Assembly: GCA_032158295.1 (NCBI GenBank)
Contig: CM063245.1
Coordinates: 7,364,700 to 7,428,699, forward strand
Origin: Pycnopodia helianthoides
Taxonomy: Eukaryota; Echinodermata; Asteroidea; Forcipulatida; Asteriidae
Direction: 5' to 3'
DNA length: 64,000 nucleotides
Shown: piece after piece, positions 9,156 to 19,740 of the stretch
How positions within the stretch are numbered: the stretch's first letter is position 1
How the letters are laid out: every line of letters begins with the position of its first letter
Translations under genes and position numbers: made by a program
Notes under the pieces: model-generated
The model's database searches: none
Seen by the model: only the letters and a program-made list of their open reading frames with translations
What the model was told of the DNA's origin: nothing

Positions 9156-11580
9156 AAAAAAAAAAAATGATGTCATCAAGTTGTGATTGATTGAATTGGT
9201 GACAAAATTTTACCTTATCAATCCAGTTTTGGTTCAGGAGTTATATTTATTCAATATAAAACTTCAACTGCCGGTTTGAACCCGAAGTCAATGTCATATG
9301 AGATCATATTCTTTGTATCGTTTCTTAGGTTGTTACATATCATCCCAACGATGTTTAGATTGTAAAAATCTAATACGTGGTTCAGAAGTTATGGATTTTT
9401 ATAACATAAAATTTAAACTTGAACCGGTTTTTACCGGAGGTCAAGGTCAAACCGGTCACATTTTGAGTAGTGCGTGTCATTTTAATTAAGACCTTTCAGA
9501 TGATGCATGGATTGTAAAAATCCAATGTGTGGTTCAGGAGTTATGATTTTAAAATATTAACTTTCATTTTCCCGTTTGAACTGAAAGTCAAGGTCAAATG
9601 GGTTCACAATTTGCAAAGGGCGTGTTAAGTTTATTAAGACAATTCCGATAACGTAAAGACGATAACAATCCAAGCGTGGTTTAGGAATTATTAATTTTTC
9701 AAATATTACATTTCAACTTCTGGTTTGAGCCGGAAGTCAAGGTCAAGTGGGGTCATATTATGTGTATCTTTTCTTGAGTTGTTACATATCGTCGCGCGTA
9801 CCACGAAGTGACCTATCTGTCAAAAATCTCACATTTTTGCGAATCGGTTTTTATTCGAATTATTAGTTTATTCATTACTGTTAATATTTTCAGCAAGTTT
9901 CACTACCTAAAGCGTAATGGTTTCGTAATTACACTAATTAATATGAACGACGTATCACTAGATTTGCCATTTTGTATTTTCACGAAGTGACCTATCTCGA
10001 TACGTCACTTTACCAACGATACACAAAGCGCTACGGCCAGTTCAGGTGCGCGTATGTGCCATTGTGCATTTTCACGAAGTGACCTATCTGGAAGCACATA
10101 ATATTTTCACGAAGTGACCTATCGCGATAGGTCTCATATGCACTGTGTTTGTACACAGCGCTCTGCGGGCAAACAAGTTTTTACATTTTCACAAAGTGAC
10201 GTATGTGTTTAGGAATTAATTACTAATTAAAATAATTACAGGAATGAAAACACATTGACATTTCTTTACGAATAAAGTAGTAAGCTTTCTTTTTATCTTA
10301 ACAAATTAAACAAAAATAGTAAGCACACTTTGAAACAGCAGCTGGAAAAATAGTACAACTTCAATCGCGTTTTTCTCGGAACTCACTTTTTTTGCTGCGA
10401 ACGAGATAGGTCACTTCGTGGTACGCGCGACGATATGTTCCCATCGATGTTTAGATTGTTCAAATCCAATGTGTGGTTCAGAAGTTATGAATTTTTAAAA
10501 CACTAAGTTTCAACTTCCGGTTTCTACCGGAAGTCAAGGTCATACGGGTCACATTTTGAATAGCGCGTGTCAATTTAATTAAGACCTTTCAGATGATGTA
10601 GGCCCTATGGATTGTAAAAATCCAATGTGTGGTTCAGGAGTTAAGAATTTTTCCAATATTAGATGGATTATTAGCTGGGGTGCAATATGAGTTTTAACAC
10701 CGATGGATGAGGAATGTATTCCAGCACGGTTTCCACAGCACAAATACACTTACGTGCAAAATAATCACACATGCATTTAATATAGAACGTCAATGAAGCT
10801 GCACGTGCAGTGCACGTGTAGAGGAGGTTGACCCTAATTGACCGTCTTATTGACGGTCAACTGTTACGTGAGATGTATGTGTGGCTGTCAGGTACAGCGT
10901 ATGTTTACGTGTGTTCTTTCACCATCACGCGTCGTCAATGCGGGTCAACTTAAACGTGCGCCTTTTTCGACCAGATGTAAAGGTCAAAATGTTGTTATCT
11001 CTGTGCAAAAGTTTGAGCAGGCTTAACGTTCTACAACCTAATACAAAAAAATCTCTGAAATGATCAGTAGTTTTTTAGATATTAATTGTTCAAATTTTCA
11101 ACTTCCGATTTGAACCAAAGTAAAGGTCAAATGGGGTCAACCTGTGTGTAGGGTTTGATAAACTTTCAACAACCTGTCCGATGATGTGTGATTGTAAAAA
11201 TCCAACATGTGGTTCAACAGTTATAAATAATAAACTTTGATTTAATGTTATTCAAAACCTGATGAAGTCATCAAGTTTGTGTCGTCTTGATATTGAGGTT
11301 CATTTGTCTTATGAGTTTCAATATTCAATTCAATTTTAATCTTGAGTTATTCCGTAGATAAGCCCGAAAACGATTTTATTAATTTATCAGCGCTGTTTAA
11401 TATATAACAACGAAAGAGGGCGCTGTTGAGAAAACTCAGTGTTTCCCGCTGTGAACTGTAGCGTGGCCGTGAACAGTGTCGGCGAATGATTGTGTGGGCA
11501 TAGATTACACGCGTTGTCATACAATGAAAGTCAACAGACACGGGCGCTTTGTCGCCCTGTTTTGACCTTTTGTAAAGATT
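9156..11580 (-). mobile_element. Composite Helitron-like internal units, interrupted by a MITE
   Basis: A run of roughly 150-bp internal units without its own hairpin end. The CCGGAAGTCAAGGTCA block recurs near 9283, 9436, 9587 and 9735, each followed by a pyrimidine-rich segment, GATTGTAAAAATCCAATGTG and GGTTCAGGAGTTATG. The unit at 9735 is broken by the MITE at 9790-10432 and resumes at 10437. A second, more diverged set follows to 11580. This is probably unequal exchange among family members. Confidence 0.5.
9790..10432. mobile_element. 643-bp MITE with 29-bp terminal inverted repeats
   Basis: The left end (9790-9818) and right end (10404-10432) are exact inverted repeats of 29 bp beginning CGTCGCGCGTACCACGAAGT. 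ATAT flanks both sides (9786-9789 and 10433-10436), a candidate target duplication. The interrupted 150-bp host unit (GTTACATAT...CCCATCGATGTTTAGATTG) is readable across the insertion. Inside, TTTTCACGAAGTGACCTATC-like motifs recur near 9979, 10070 and 10105, with a variant near 10185. They resemble subterminal transposase sites. There is no coding sequence, and the superfamily cannot be assigned. Confidence 0.85.
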
Positions 11581-12840
11581 ACTAGAAATTGAGTTTTTGT
11601 CTACTACAAAAACCAGGTGTTCGGCTTCCGGGAGTACAAGCATGGTGAAAAAGTAACAATAGTTTGTATTGCAGTTGCTTTGTTCTCAAGATATGTAACA
11701 AATGGTTGAAATTGCAAAAATTGTCAAAAAATAACATGATGACGTCATCATGACGTCACTACAAATTCAAGCAGGTATTGTCCTTGACTAACAATACACA
11801 AAGTTTCACCTCAGTCGAACTTTTAGTTTGGCAGACACATTTTTGAAAAGTGCACCTTTAAAGCATACCACATGACACATGATGACGTCATCAAGCTAGG
11901 AGTCCACAGATATGTTGCTATTATGAAGGAAATTATGTATACCAATATTGAAATAATTATCATAAACTCTGACACAGACATCTAGTAAAGGTGTATTTTT
12001 AGATGTTTTTAATCTGTCGCTAGAGGGCGCATTTATATTTGTTGACGTCATTGGTATTAATTTTTGAAACCAGACCCTTGCCAGACCTTTGCCAGACTTG
12101 TATTCTGTGATGTTAAGCATCAAAAGGTGTACATTTCAACCTTAAAGCCATTAAATAACGCCTTTTCAAAACATTTCACAGTCACTTTTGGTTTAGACAG
12201 ATCCAAAGGTCAAGGAAAGGTCACCCACATATCTATTTTTGTGAAGTACGTAAAGCCCTGTCATATCATGTATAGATTGTCCAAATAGCTTATGTGGTTG
12301 AGGAAATATGAACTTGTGAAATATTGACAACTGTAGAAGAGACTAACTAACCAAAATGAAAATGTATGTTGAAAATGCCTCGAACAAAGACTATACACCA
12401 AGCGCACATGGTGCAATCACTGGAGCGTGACTCTGCACTGCATACTACACTAACTTGTTGTACGTGTAAAATCGTTATGCACGACCAATGGGGAACACAA
12501 TCATTCCGATTTGAACCAGAAGACAAGGTCAAAATGGGATCATGTCTGCGAGGCGTTTACGGAGTTTTCAACGACCTTTCCGATGATGTGTCGATTGTAA
12601 GAATCCATTGTGTAGATCAAAAGTTATGAGTTATAAACTTTGAATTTTAATAACTCAAGAAAGACTGACGTCATCATGACGTAACTCAAACGGTTTCTTC
12701 TCTTAATGAATATCTAACTGTGTGTGAAGTTTCAAGTTCATACGAGTTTGGGAAAGGTGCTTTTGTTAGCGGACAAGGGACGCTGAGAAGAAGAAGAAGA
12801 AGAAGAAGTATGAAGAAAAAAAGAAAAAAAAACGAACAAA
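11581..12840 (-). mobile_element. Helitron-like copy with a covarying hairpin
   Basis: The terminal hairpin here is GTTTTTGT-CTACT-ACAAAAAC (11593-11613). Compared with the usual GTGTTTGT/ACAAACAC, both stem arms have changed in a matching way. CTAG (11582-11585) follows on the minus strand. The copy carries GATGACGTCATCATGACGTC blocks near 11736 and 12667 and ends in a GCTGAGAAGAAGAAG purine tract near 12780-12830. Confidence 0.6.
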
Positions 12841-12846
12841 AATAAG

Positions 12847-12876
12847 AGGTGTTCCGGGCTGTTGGCCCGAACACCT
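12847..12876. repeat. Hairpin B, GGGC variant
   Basis: AGGTGTTCCGGGC pairs, with one bulge, with GCCCGAACACCT. Beyond the constant GGTGTTCG/CGAACACC core, the inner stem differs from the GTGC/GCAC units yet is still complementary. Confidence 0.7.
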
Positions 12877-13890
12877 AAAAATGCCATAATATCTGTGCAA
12901 ATGTTTCGGCAGAGGAATTCATCTATAATTTGATGCAAAATTCATGTTAAAACGATACGTAGTTTTTGAAACATGAATTTTTGAAATTTTTAACTTCCGG
13001 TTTGAACCAGAAGTCAAGGTCAAATGGGGTCAAAGTTTGTGTAGCTTTCAACGAACTTTCAACGACCTTTCCGATGATTGGTAGATTGTAAAAATCCAGC
13101 ATGTGGTTCAGGAGTTATGATTTTTTACAAATATTAAACTTTGATTTAGTGTAATTCAATACCTGATAACATCATCATGACATCATCAAGTCTGTGTCGT
13201 CTTGATACCGAGGTTCAATTGTCTGACAATTGGCAAACTTCGACCCAGGATAACGACCCGGATGTAAAGGTCATACGATTTTGATGTTAACTTTTCAAAT
13301 GTTGCCCCAGTCTTCAACTAAAAGATGCCCAATTATGAACATCGTAGCTTTAAAATTGCCGAAACTACAGCAATAAGCAAATGGTCAATTTTCAATTTTA
13401 AAAATGTTGTAATTCGACACCCGATGACGTCATCATGACGTCATGACAAGTGTGTTGTCTTCATATCGAGGTACAATTGCCTGATGAGTTTTAAGGTTCA
13501 ATTCAGTTTCAAACTTGAGTTATGCCCGAAAAATGAAAACAAAAACAAAGGCAGACTTTGACCTTCCGGTACGACCGGAACTAAAGATCATAATATTTTG
13601 ACGTTAACTTTTGAAATGTTGCCCCAGTCTTGAACTATCAGATGCCCAATTATGAACATCATAGCTTTTAAATTCATTGAAATACAGCACATACCAAATG
13701 GTCACTTTTCAACTTGTAATTTGACACCTGATGACGTCATCGTGACGTCATGAAAACTGTGCCGTCTTCATATTGTGGTTCAATTGTCTGATGAGTTTCA
13801 AGGTTCAATTCAATTTCAATCTTGAGTTATGTTGCTGAGAGAGTTCTCCAGAAGAAGAAGATGAAGAAGAAAAAAAAAAAAAAAAAACGG
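12877..13890 (-). mobile_element. Helitron-like copy lacking the hairpin/CTAG end
   Basis: The same internal order as its neighbours: CCGGTTTGAACCAGAAGTC near 12996, GATTGTAAAAATCC near 13085, two GACCTTCCGGTACGACC-type blocks (13558 and a variant near 13240), and GATGACGTCATCATGACGTC near 13423. It ends at the GAAGAAGAAGATGAAGAAG tract with an A-run near 13851-13887. The head is absent. Confidence 0.5.
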
Positions 13891-13896
13891 AACAAA

Positions 13897-14041
13897 AACG
13901 AGGTGTTCGTGCTTGTATTGCACGAACACCTAAAAAAACAGAACAATAACAAAGAGGTGTTCGTGCTTGTATTGCACGAACACCTAAAAAAAAACAGAAC
14001 AAAAACAAGAGGTGTTCGTGCTTGTATTGCACGAACACCTA
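13897..14041. repeat. Three tandem hairpin B units
   Basis: Three copies of AGGTGTTCGTGC-loop-GCACGAACACCT are separated by A-run plus ACAAAAACAA spacers, with a unit of about 60 bp. The two short open frames across it (13805-14038 and 13822-14055) are repeat artefacts. Confidence 0.85.
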
Positions 14042-14340
14042 AAAAAAAAACTTGAGCTTAAGTGTTTGTACGAACAAACACTGAGGTTTTCGGCTATTAA
14101 TGGGTTGTATCAACGCCTGAGCTATTGCATTTAGTTGAATTTGGTGCCATTACTGTTTTGTGGTGTGCCTAACAAGCTACATACTTTAGCAAAAGTCTAA
14201 AAAAGCACACGATTAAAAGCCTGACGTTTGATTGTTAGCGAGGTTTGCATGGACGGCTGTTTTAGAGACTTACAAAGGTATTGCCAAAATCAGGTTGTGT
14301 GAACCTTGAACAGAGACTAGAGTACAAAGCATGTTTGGAC

Positions 14341-17300
14341 ATTAACATACAATGAGACGTGTGCACCTCACGGTTGCCCTCTCAAACCTGCTCTTGCTTC
14401 AATGTGTTTCTGTGCTGTATTTATATCCGGATGTGTCTTTTGTTTTCACCACATCGTTAATTAATGTATATGGAAGCTTCAGAACAAACTGGGTGTCGCA
14501 TGAAATCTGCTAAGAACTGTTTTCCCACGGACGGATTTTGCTTTATGTTCTTCAAAATTCTGCTGATATCCTCCATGTTCCCTTTGACTGCAACTTGTTA
14601 GTCATTCAAGCTTGACTGAATACAATTGATCTTGGACAACAACCTGGACACTGACAAAGAGGATGACCAGTTGTACACCCCTCATCCTCATTGTCCTCGT
14701 GTGTGAGGGGCTTTGCCTTACACAGCACCCCACTGCACTCAATAGAACTTGTGTACAAGTGAGTGTGGAAGTACCTCATGTCAGGAAATACCATGGGACA
14801 CCCATCACCTACAATGCCAATTCAGTGGCAACTTACCAACTTATGTTTTTGAAATCTGGCGATGTAAGCCCCAATCCTGGTCCATCAGAGCTTGTGACTG
14901 AGTCTCATCAGGGGCCAATCTACAACATTTCCGGACATAACCAGCATCTTTTGTATGATCGAACCTCCTTATACAAGTTGAACCCATTAAATACTAACTT
15001 GAACCGATTGACCGACAATGTTCTTCAAAGAATTAAAACTCTTGGAATTGCCCGCAAAAGGCAAACTCATCGTGGGAGTAAAGGTGCTAAGAGGCGAGAG
15101 CGGCATACCACACGTTTAAAGTCTCTTCAATTTTCAGTAACTTCACTTAATAAAATCCAGGAGAGACAATGTGATCATTTACGTTTCTGCATGCTGAATG
15201 CTCGATCACTTCGAAACAAATCAACAGAATTTCAAGACTTCGTTTCAGATAACAACTTTGATATAGTATGTGTCTGTGAAACTTGGCTAACCTCAAGTGA
15301 TGATGCTGTAGTGGCTGATCTCGTTCCTAGAGGCTTCACTCTTAAGAGTCAACCCAGAACTTCAAAAAGGGGAGGTGGAGTTGGAATTCTTTTTCGCAAC
15401 GAACTGAAAATGACTATCAAATCATCTGAAAGCTTTCATTGTTTCGAAATGATGCTTGGTACTCTAACCACTGACAGTGTCAGTCTAGACATCGTGGTTG
15501 CTTACAGACCCCCAGGTACTCAATCTTCTTTTTCTGACTTCCTTAATGAATTTTCATTGATGCTTGATGAAAGAATTTTTACATCTTCACCCATTGTTAT
15601 AACCGGAGATCTCAATATTCACCTTGACAATGTATCTGCGCTCAACACGAGAAGATTCAATGACTTACTCTCAGGCCACGATCTTTCACAGGAAATAGCA
15701 TCAGCTACGCATGAAAAAGGACACATTCTGGATGTTTTTATTACCCGTAAGTCAGATAACCAGGTTCACTCTGATCTTCAAGTTGTACCAGGTATATCAG
15801 ACCAATCAGCTATTACCTGCTATCTACATCTACAGAAACCACAACACACTGTGAAATTCTCAGTTTTAAGGAACATCAAGGCTATTGACAGATTATTATT
15901 CTCTAGAAATGTACAACTTTGCAATATCCAGCCGGCCTCTTCTGATAGTGTTGATACTGTTGTCAATCGCTACAACCTTACCCTCGGCAACCTTCTAGAT
16001 AAACACGCTCCTGCTAAGACACGCCACATCCTGAAGCGTCTCAACTCACAATGGTACAGCCACGAGATTGCTGTAGAGAAGCAGAAGCGCAGACGACTTG
16101 AACGAAGGTGGCGCTCCAACTGCAGACAAGAAATAGACCGGCAACTTTTCTGTCACCAACGACATCTCGTGAATTCGCTTGTGCGTAAAGCAAAAAAAGC
16201 TTACTATATCAGTGTTATTGAGGAGTGCGGTAACGATTCCAAGCGATTATTTTCTGTTGCCAATCGTCTTCTGAATCGCAAACAGACAAGTCCTCTTCCA
16301 TCTCATACTTGCAGTAAGTCAATGGCACAGCTCTTCAGTCATTTCTTTGTAACAAAGACTAATAACATTTGCAGTAGTCTCTCCCCAGACGCATCTCAAC
16401 CCCTACCTCTGCAAAGTCAAGCGACGTTGGATTCTTTTGCGTTGACTTCTTCAGAGGAAATTGAGTCGCTTCTTCGTAGAACCCCCGGCAAGTATTGTGC
16501 ATTGGACCCCATTCCTACAAAACTTATTAAAGACTGTGCTGCCACATTTGCACCAATTATAGCCAACATAGTCAACCTAAGTCTTCAACAGGCAGTTGTT
16601 CCTGCTGCTCTGAAACTGGCACATATTCATCCGCTACTCAAGAAGCCATCCCTTGATTCCAATGAACTACATAACTACAGGCCAGTTGCTAACTTACCTT
16701 ATTTATCCAAGGCCCTTGAACACATCGTCTTCTCAAGACTTTCTGAATATCTAAGGGTCAATGATCTTCTAGACAATCGCCAGTCGGCTTATCGTACTCA
16801 TCATAGTGTTGAGACTCTGCTAACTAACCTGTCTAACGACGTTCTCAATGGTATGGATAAAGGGAGGATTACTGCATTGGTGCTTTTGGACCTATCGTCT
16901 GCATTTGACACTGTCAATCATGAACTGCTTTTAAATACTCTTGCTGCACTTGGAATCCGTGGCCAAGCACTAAAATGGTTCAAATCTTACATATCAAACC
17001 GTCATCAATTAGTATGTATCAATGAAAATAGATCGAACCCTGTTCTTTTAAAGTGTGGAGTTCCACAGGGTTCTGTGGGAGGACCAATGCTTTTCTCTAT
17101 CTATTTGACGGGTCTGAAGCAAATTTTAAATAAACATTCAATCAAGTACCATTGTTATGCAGACGATATACAACTTTTTGTGTCATTTCCACCTTGCCAA
17201 AGTGATGCTATGGTTTCTATACAAAAACTTGAAACCTGTTTACAAGATGTACAAACCTGGTTGAGCTCTCACTCATTAAAACTCAATCAGAATAAATCTG

Positions 17301-18178
17301 AGTTTTTGCTTTTTGGCTCCAAAGTACAACTAACTAAGATAAATGTACCATCTATTAATATTGCAGGTTCAGTTGTGTATTTGAGTCACTCATGTAGAAA
17401 TCTTGGTGTTCAATTTGATTCTACCATGTCCATGTCATGTCAAGTTTCTGCCCTCTGTAAATCAGTCCGTTACCAGCTGCGTAACATTGGTGTTATACGA
17501 AAGTATTTAACTCAATCAGCCACTGAGAAAATTGTTCATGCCCTTATTTCATCCCGTTTAGATTTTTGTAATTCTCTTCTCTATCAATTACCAAGCACTC
17601 AACTTGCCAGGTTGCAAAGACAACAAAACACAGCTGCCCGGATTGTTACATTGTCTAAACGTAGAAGTCACATCACACCAGTATTACAGTCTCTCCATTG
17701 GCTCCCTATGCCTTCCAGAATTGTTTATAAGTTACTTTTGCTTGTTTGTCATTGCCTGCAAGGTTCTGCTCCTGAATACAATACCAATCTGTTCAGTCAT
17801 TATCATCCCTCAAGGTATCTTCGGTCATCCAATTCATTTTCACTTGTTGTTCCTAAAACTCACAACTCATGGGGGGATCGTTCATTCGCACATGCTGGAT
17901 CTTCTCTCTGGAACGAACTTCCTCAAGATCTCCGTAATATTTCTGATGTTCAAATTTTCAAAGTTACTCTCAAAACTCACCTTTTCAAGATGTATTTCTT
18001 TAATTCATAGTTTTGTTGGTATCCATTCTTAATTATGATATGTTTTTCCCTAATTGTTGTTTTGCTTTCTTTTCTCTGGATATGATTGTATTGTTTTTGT
18101 TTACATTGTCTACTTCTCTGCGCCTTGAACATCTTTTTGATTGATTTGGCGCATTACAAATACCTAATATTATTATTA
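14341..18178 (+). mobile_element. Near-complete non-LTR retrotransposon (CR1/L2-like), LINE-1 of this window
   Basis: A 3.84-kb element flanked by a 6-bp direct repeat, TTGGAC (14335-14340 and 18179-18184). Removing the element and one repeat restores the Helitron-like block seen in sister copies, so the boundaries are well supported. It has about 320 bp of 5' UTR, one long ORF, a roughly 165-bp 3' UTR and a 3' end in GGCGCATTACAAATACCT followed by (ATT)n, the tail type of L2/CR1-like LINEs. I see no separate ORF1 protein upstream. Confidence 0.9.
14663..18010 (+). CDS. LINE ORF2: endonuclease-reverse transcriptase with N-terminal 2A-like motif
   Basis: An intact 1115-residue ORF. Residues about 5-19 are hydrophobic (PLILIVLVCEGLCL), like a signal peptide. 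Residues 67-74 read DVSPNPGP, a 2A-like ribosome-skipping motif with Ser where the consensus has Glu. An APE-type endonuclease follows: LNARSL (178-183), ETWL (206-209), GDLNIH (315-320) and SDQ (379-381), where the family has SDH, so the catalytic His is Gln. The reverse transcriptase has FDTVNH (748-753), GVPQGS (799-804) and YADD (832-835). The C-terminal region has the usual LHWLP and WNELP blocks. It would copy its RNA at nicked target DNA. The ATG at 14663 is the first of the frame and starts the signal-like segment. Confidence 0.92.
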   Translation: MTSCTPLILIVLVCEGLCLTQHPTALNRTCVQVSVEVPHVRKYHGTPITYNANSVATYQLMFLKSGDVSPNPGPSELVTESHQGPIYNISGHNQHLLYDRTSLYKLNPLNTNLNRLTDNVLQRIKTLGIARKRQTHRGSKGAKRRERHTTRLKSLQFSVTSLNKIQERQCDHLRFCMLNARSLRNKSTEFQDFVSDNNFDIVCVCETWLTSSDDAVVADLVPRGFTLKSQPRTSKRGGGVGILFRNELKMTIKSSESFHCFEMMLGTLTTDSVSLDIVVAYRPPGTQSSFSDFLNEFSLMLDERIFTSSPIVITGDLNIHLDNVSALNTRRFNDLLSGHDLSQEIASATHEKGHILDVFITRKSDNQVHSDLQVVPGISDQSAITCYLHLQKPQHTVKFSVLRNIKAIDRLLFSRNVQLCNIQPASSDSVDTVVNRYNLTLGNLLDKHAPAKTRHILKRLNSQWYSHEIAVEKQKRRRLERRWRSNCRQEIDRQLFCHQRHLVNSLVRKAKKAYYISVIEECGNDSKRLFSVANRLLNRKQTSPLPSHTCSKSMAQLFSHFFVTKTNNICSSLSPDASQPLPLQSQATLDSFALTSSEEIESLLRRTPGKYCALDPIPTKLIKDCAATFAPIIANIVNLSLQQAVVPAALKLAHIHPLLKKPSLDSNELHNYRPVANLPYLSKALEHIVFSRLSEYLRVNDLLDNRQSAYRTHHSVETLLTNLSNDVLNGMDKGRITALVLLDLSSAFDTVNHELLLNTLAALGIRGQALKWFKSYISNRHQLVCINENRSNPVLLKCGVPQGSVGGPMLFSIYLTGLKQILNKHSIKYHCYADDIQLFVSFPPCQSDAMVSIQKLETCLQDVQTWLSSHSLKLNQNKSEFLLFGSKVQLTKINVPSINIAGSVVYLSHSCRNLGVQFDSTMSMSCQVSALCKSVRYQLRNIGVIRKYLTQSATEKIVHALISSRLDFCNSLLYQLPSTQLARLQRQQNTAARIVTLSKRRSHITPVLQSLHWLPMPSRIVYKLLLLVCHCLQGSAPEYNTNLFSHYHPSRYLRSSNSFSLVVPKTHNSWGDRSFAHAGSSLWNELPQDLRNISDVQIFKVTLKTHLFKMYFFNS

Positions 18179-19096
18179 TTGGACTTTGCGGTCAAAATAG
18201 CGAAAAGCCGCTCACAATGCAACTGGTATAGATCACGAAATGTGTGTGTTTACGGGGCAGCTATTTTCCCGCGGTTTAACAGGGGTCAATGCATACCAGA
18301 TTTCAACCGGAAGTGAAGGTCAAATAGGTAACATCTCTGTGGCAAAGTTTGAGACCGCTTATGGACCTACAACATGGTGTAACATTTGTGAGTAGATTAC
18401 AGTAGTGTATGTGTAAAAAGTATGAATATTTCTTAAAGTATGAAATTTGAAATTTCCAACTTCCGGTTTGAACAGGAAGTCAAGGTCAAATGGTGTAACA
18501 CTTTGTGTAGTTATTGCTACATTTTTCAAGACCTCTCCGATGATGTATAGATTAAAATAAGTACCGGTACTTCTCGAGTTATGAATTTTTGAAGTATTAA
18601 ATTTTGATTTACTGTATTTTGACACCTGATGACGTCGTCATGACGCCACAACTACCTGATGGAGGTTGTATTACGGTCCTAAAATGGTATTAATTTGAAG
18701 TTGATCTGATATACAGAAATTAATGTTTTTACCGGGAAAGTGGTTTTTTAAAGAATTAAACGGAGGCAAACTTTGACCTTCCGGTACGACCGGAAGTGAA
18801 GGTCATGTGAATTTGGCGTTAACTTTTTAAATGTTGGCCGTGTCTTGATCTTTCATATGCCCAAATATGAATACTGTAACGAACATATTCAGAGATATAC
18901 AGGCAGTGGCATGAGGTCACTTTTTTACCATAAATGGCTTGTAATTTGACACCCAATGACGTCATCATGACGCCACAAGTTCTGTTTCATCTCCTAGTTA
19001 CGTTTAACCTACATGTAAAATTTCAACTTGATATAAGCCTCGCAACTATGCGTTTTTTTGTGGACAAACGACTCTGAGAAGAAGAAGAAAAACTAA

Positions 19097-19740
19097 ACTA
19101 GAGGTAAATTTTTGTTGAAACAAAAACAAGGTGTTCGATGTAAATAATTATGTCCAAATAGTAGAGCATGATGACATCATCAATCTAAAACTTCACACAT
19201 TTGTTGTCTGCATAAAGGTCATTATGTATACCAATTTTGAAACAATTATCCTGGCCTAAACTTCGCCACAGACATCTAGTAAAAGTGTATTTTTAACTGT
19301 TTTCAACCTGCCGCTAGAGGGCCCTCTGGTTTTTTATGACGTCAATTGTCTTATTTTTTTAAACCTGACCCTTATTTGACTATAACACCTTAAAAAAAAA
19401 ATCAAAAAATGAGCCAGTTTTAAATTACAGGGAATTTCTGGTCTCGACCGGAAGTAGAGGTCAAGTCATGTCACGCACACAATAAAAAATTAAGACCTAT
19501 ATTATTACTTCTATATATTTCCGCAAAAAGCAACCAACGTTCTCCTCATCTTGATTTGATATGAATTTTCAATGATTAAAATTTTTAATGATTAAAAACC
19601 TTGTAACTTGACACCTGACGACGTCATCATAAAGACACTGCAAAGGTTTCATCTACTAATGAACATCTAGCCATGTGTGAAGTTTCAAGTTTATAAGAGC
19701 TTGGGAAGTGTGTCTTTGCCACCGGACAATCGCGAGGAGA
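19097..19740 (-). mobile_element. Helitron-like copy with shortened body and covarying hairpin
   Basis: CTAG (19098-19101) is followed by T on the minus strand. The hairpin TTTTTGT-TGAA-ACAAAAA (about 19109-19126) has both arms changed relative to the common stem. The body contains GACGACGTCATCAT near 19619. It ends at GAGGAGAAGAAG near 19733, where it joins the middle of the next head without an intervening hairpin end, suggesting recombination between copies. Confidence 0.55.

Larger units (their letters stand above)
14046..19096 (-). mobile_element. Helitron-like copy split by a full LINE
   Basis: The head (14046-14340) contains the hairpin GTGTTTGT-ACGA-ACAAACAC; the CTAG position reads CAAG on the minus strand. 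The LINE at 14341-18178 interrupts the block GCATGTTTGGAC/TTTGCGGTCAA, which reads uninterrupted in related copies near 19850 and 20800. The body resumes at 18179 and ends at GGACAAACGACTCTGAGAAG plus GAAGAAG near 19054-19088. Without the LINE the copy would be about 1.2 kb. Confidence 0.65.

Noticed and set aside
12686..14055. Short hydrophobic or lysine-rich open frames
   Set aside because: They run over GAAGAAG/poly-A tracts and hairpin units that recur at several loci in both orientations.
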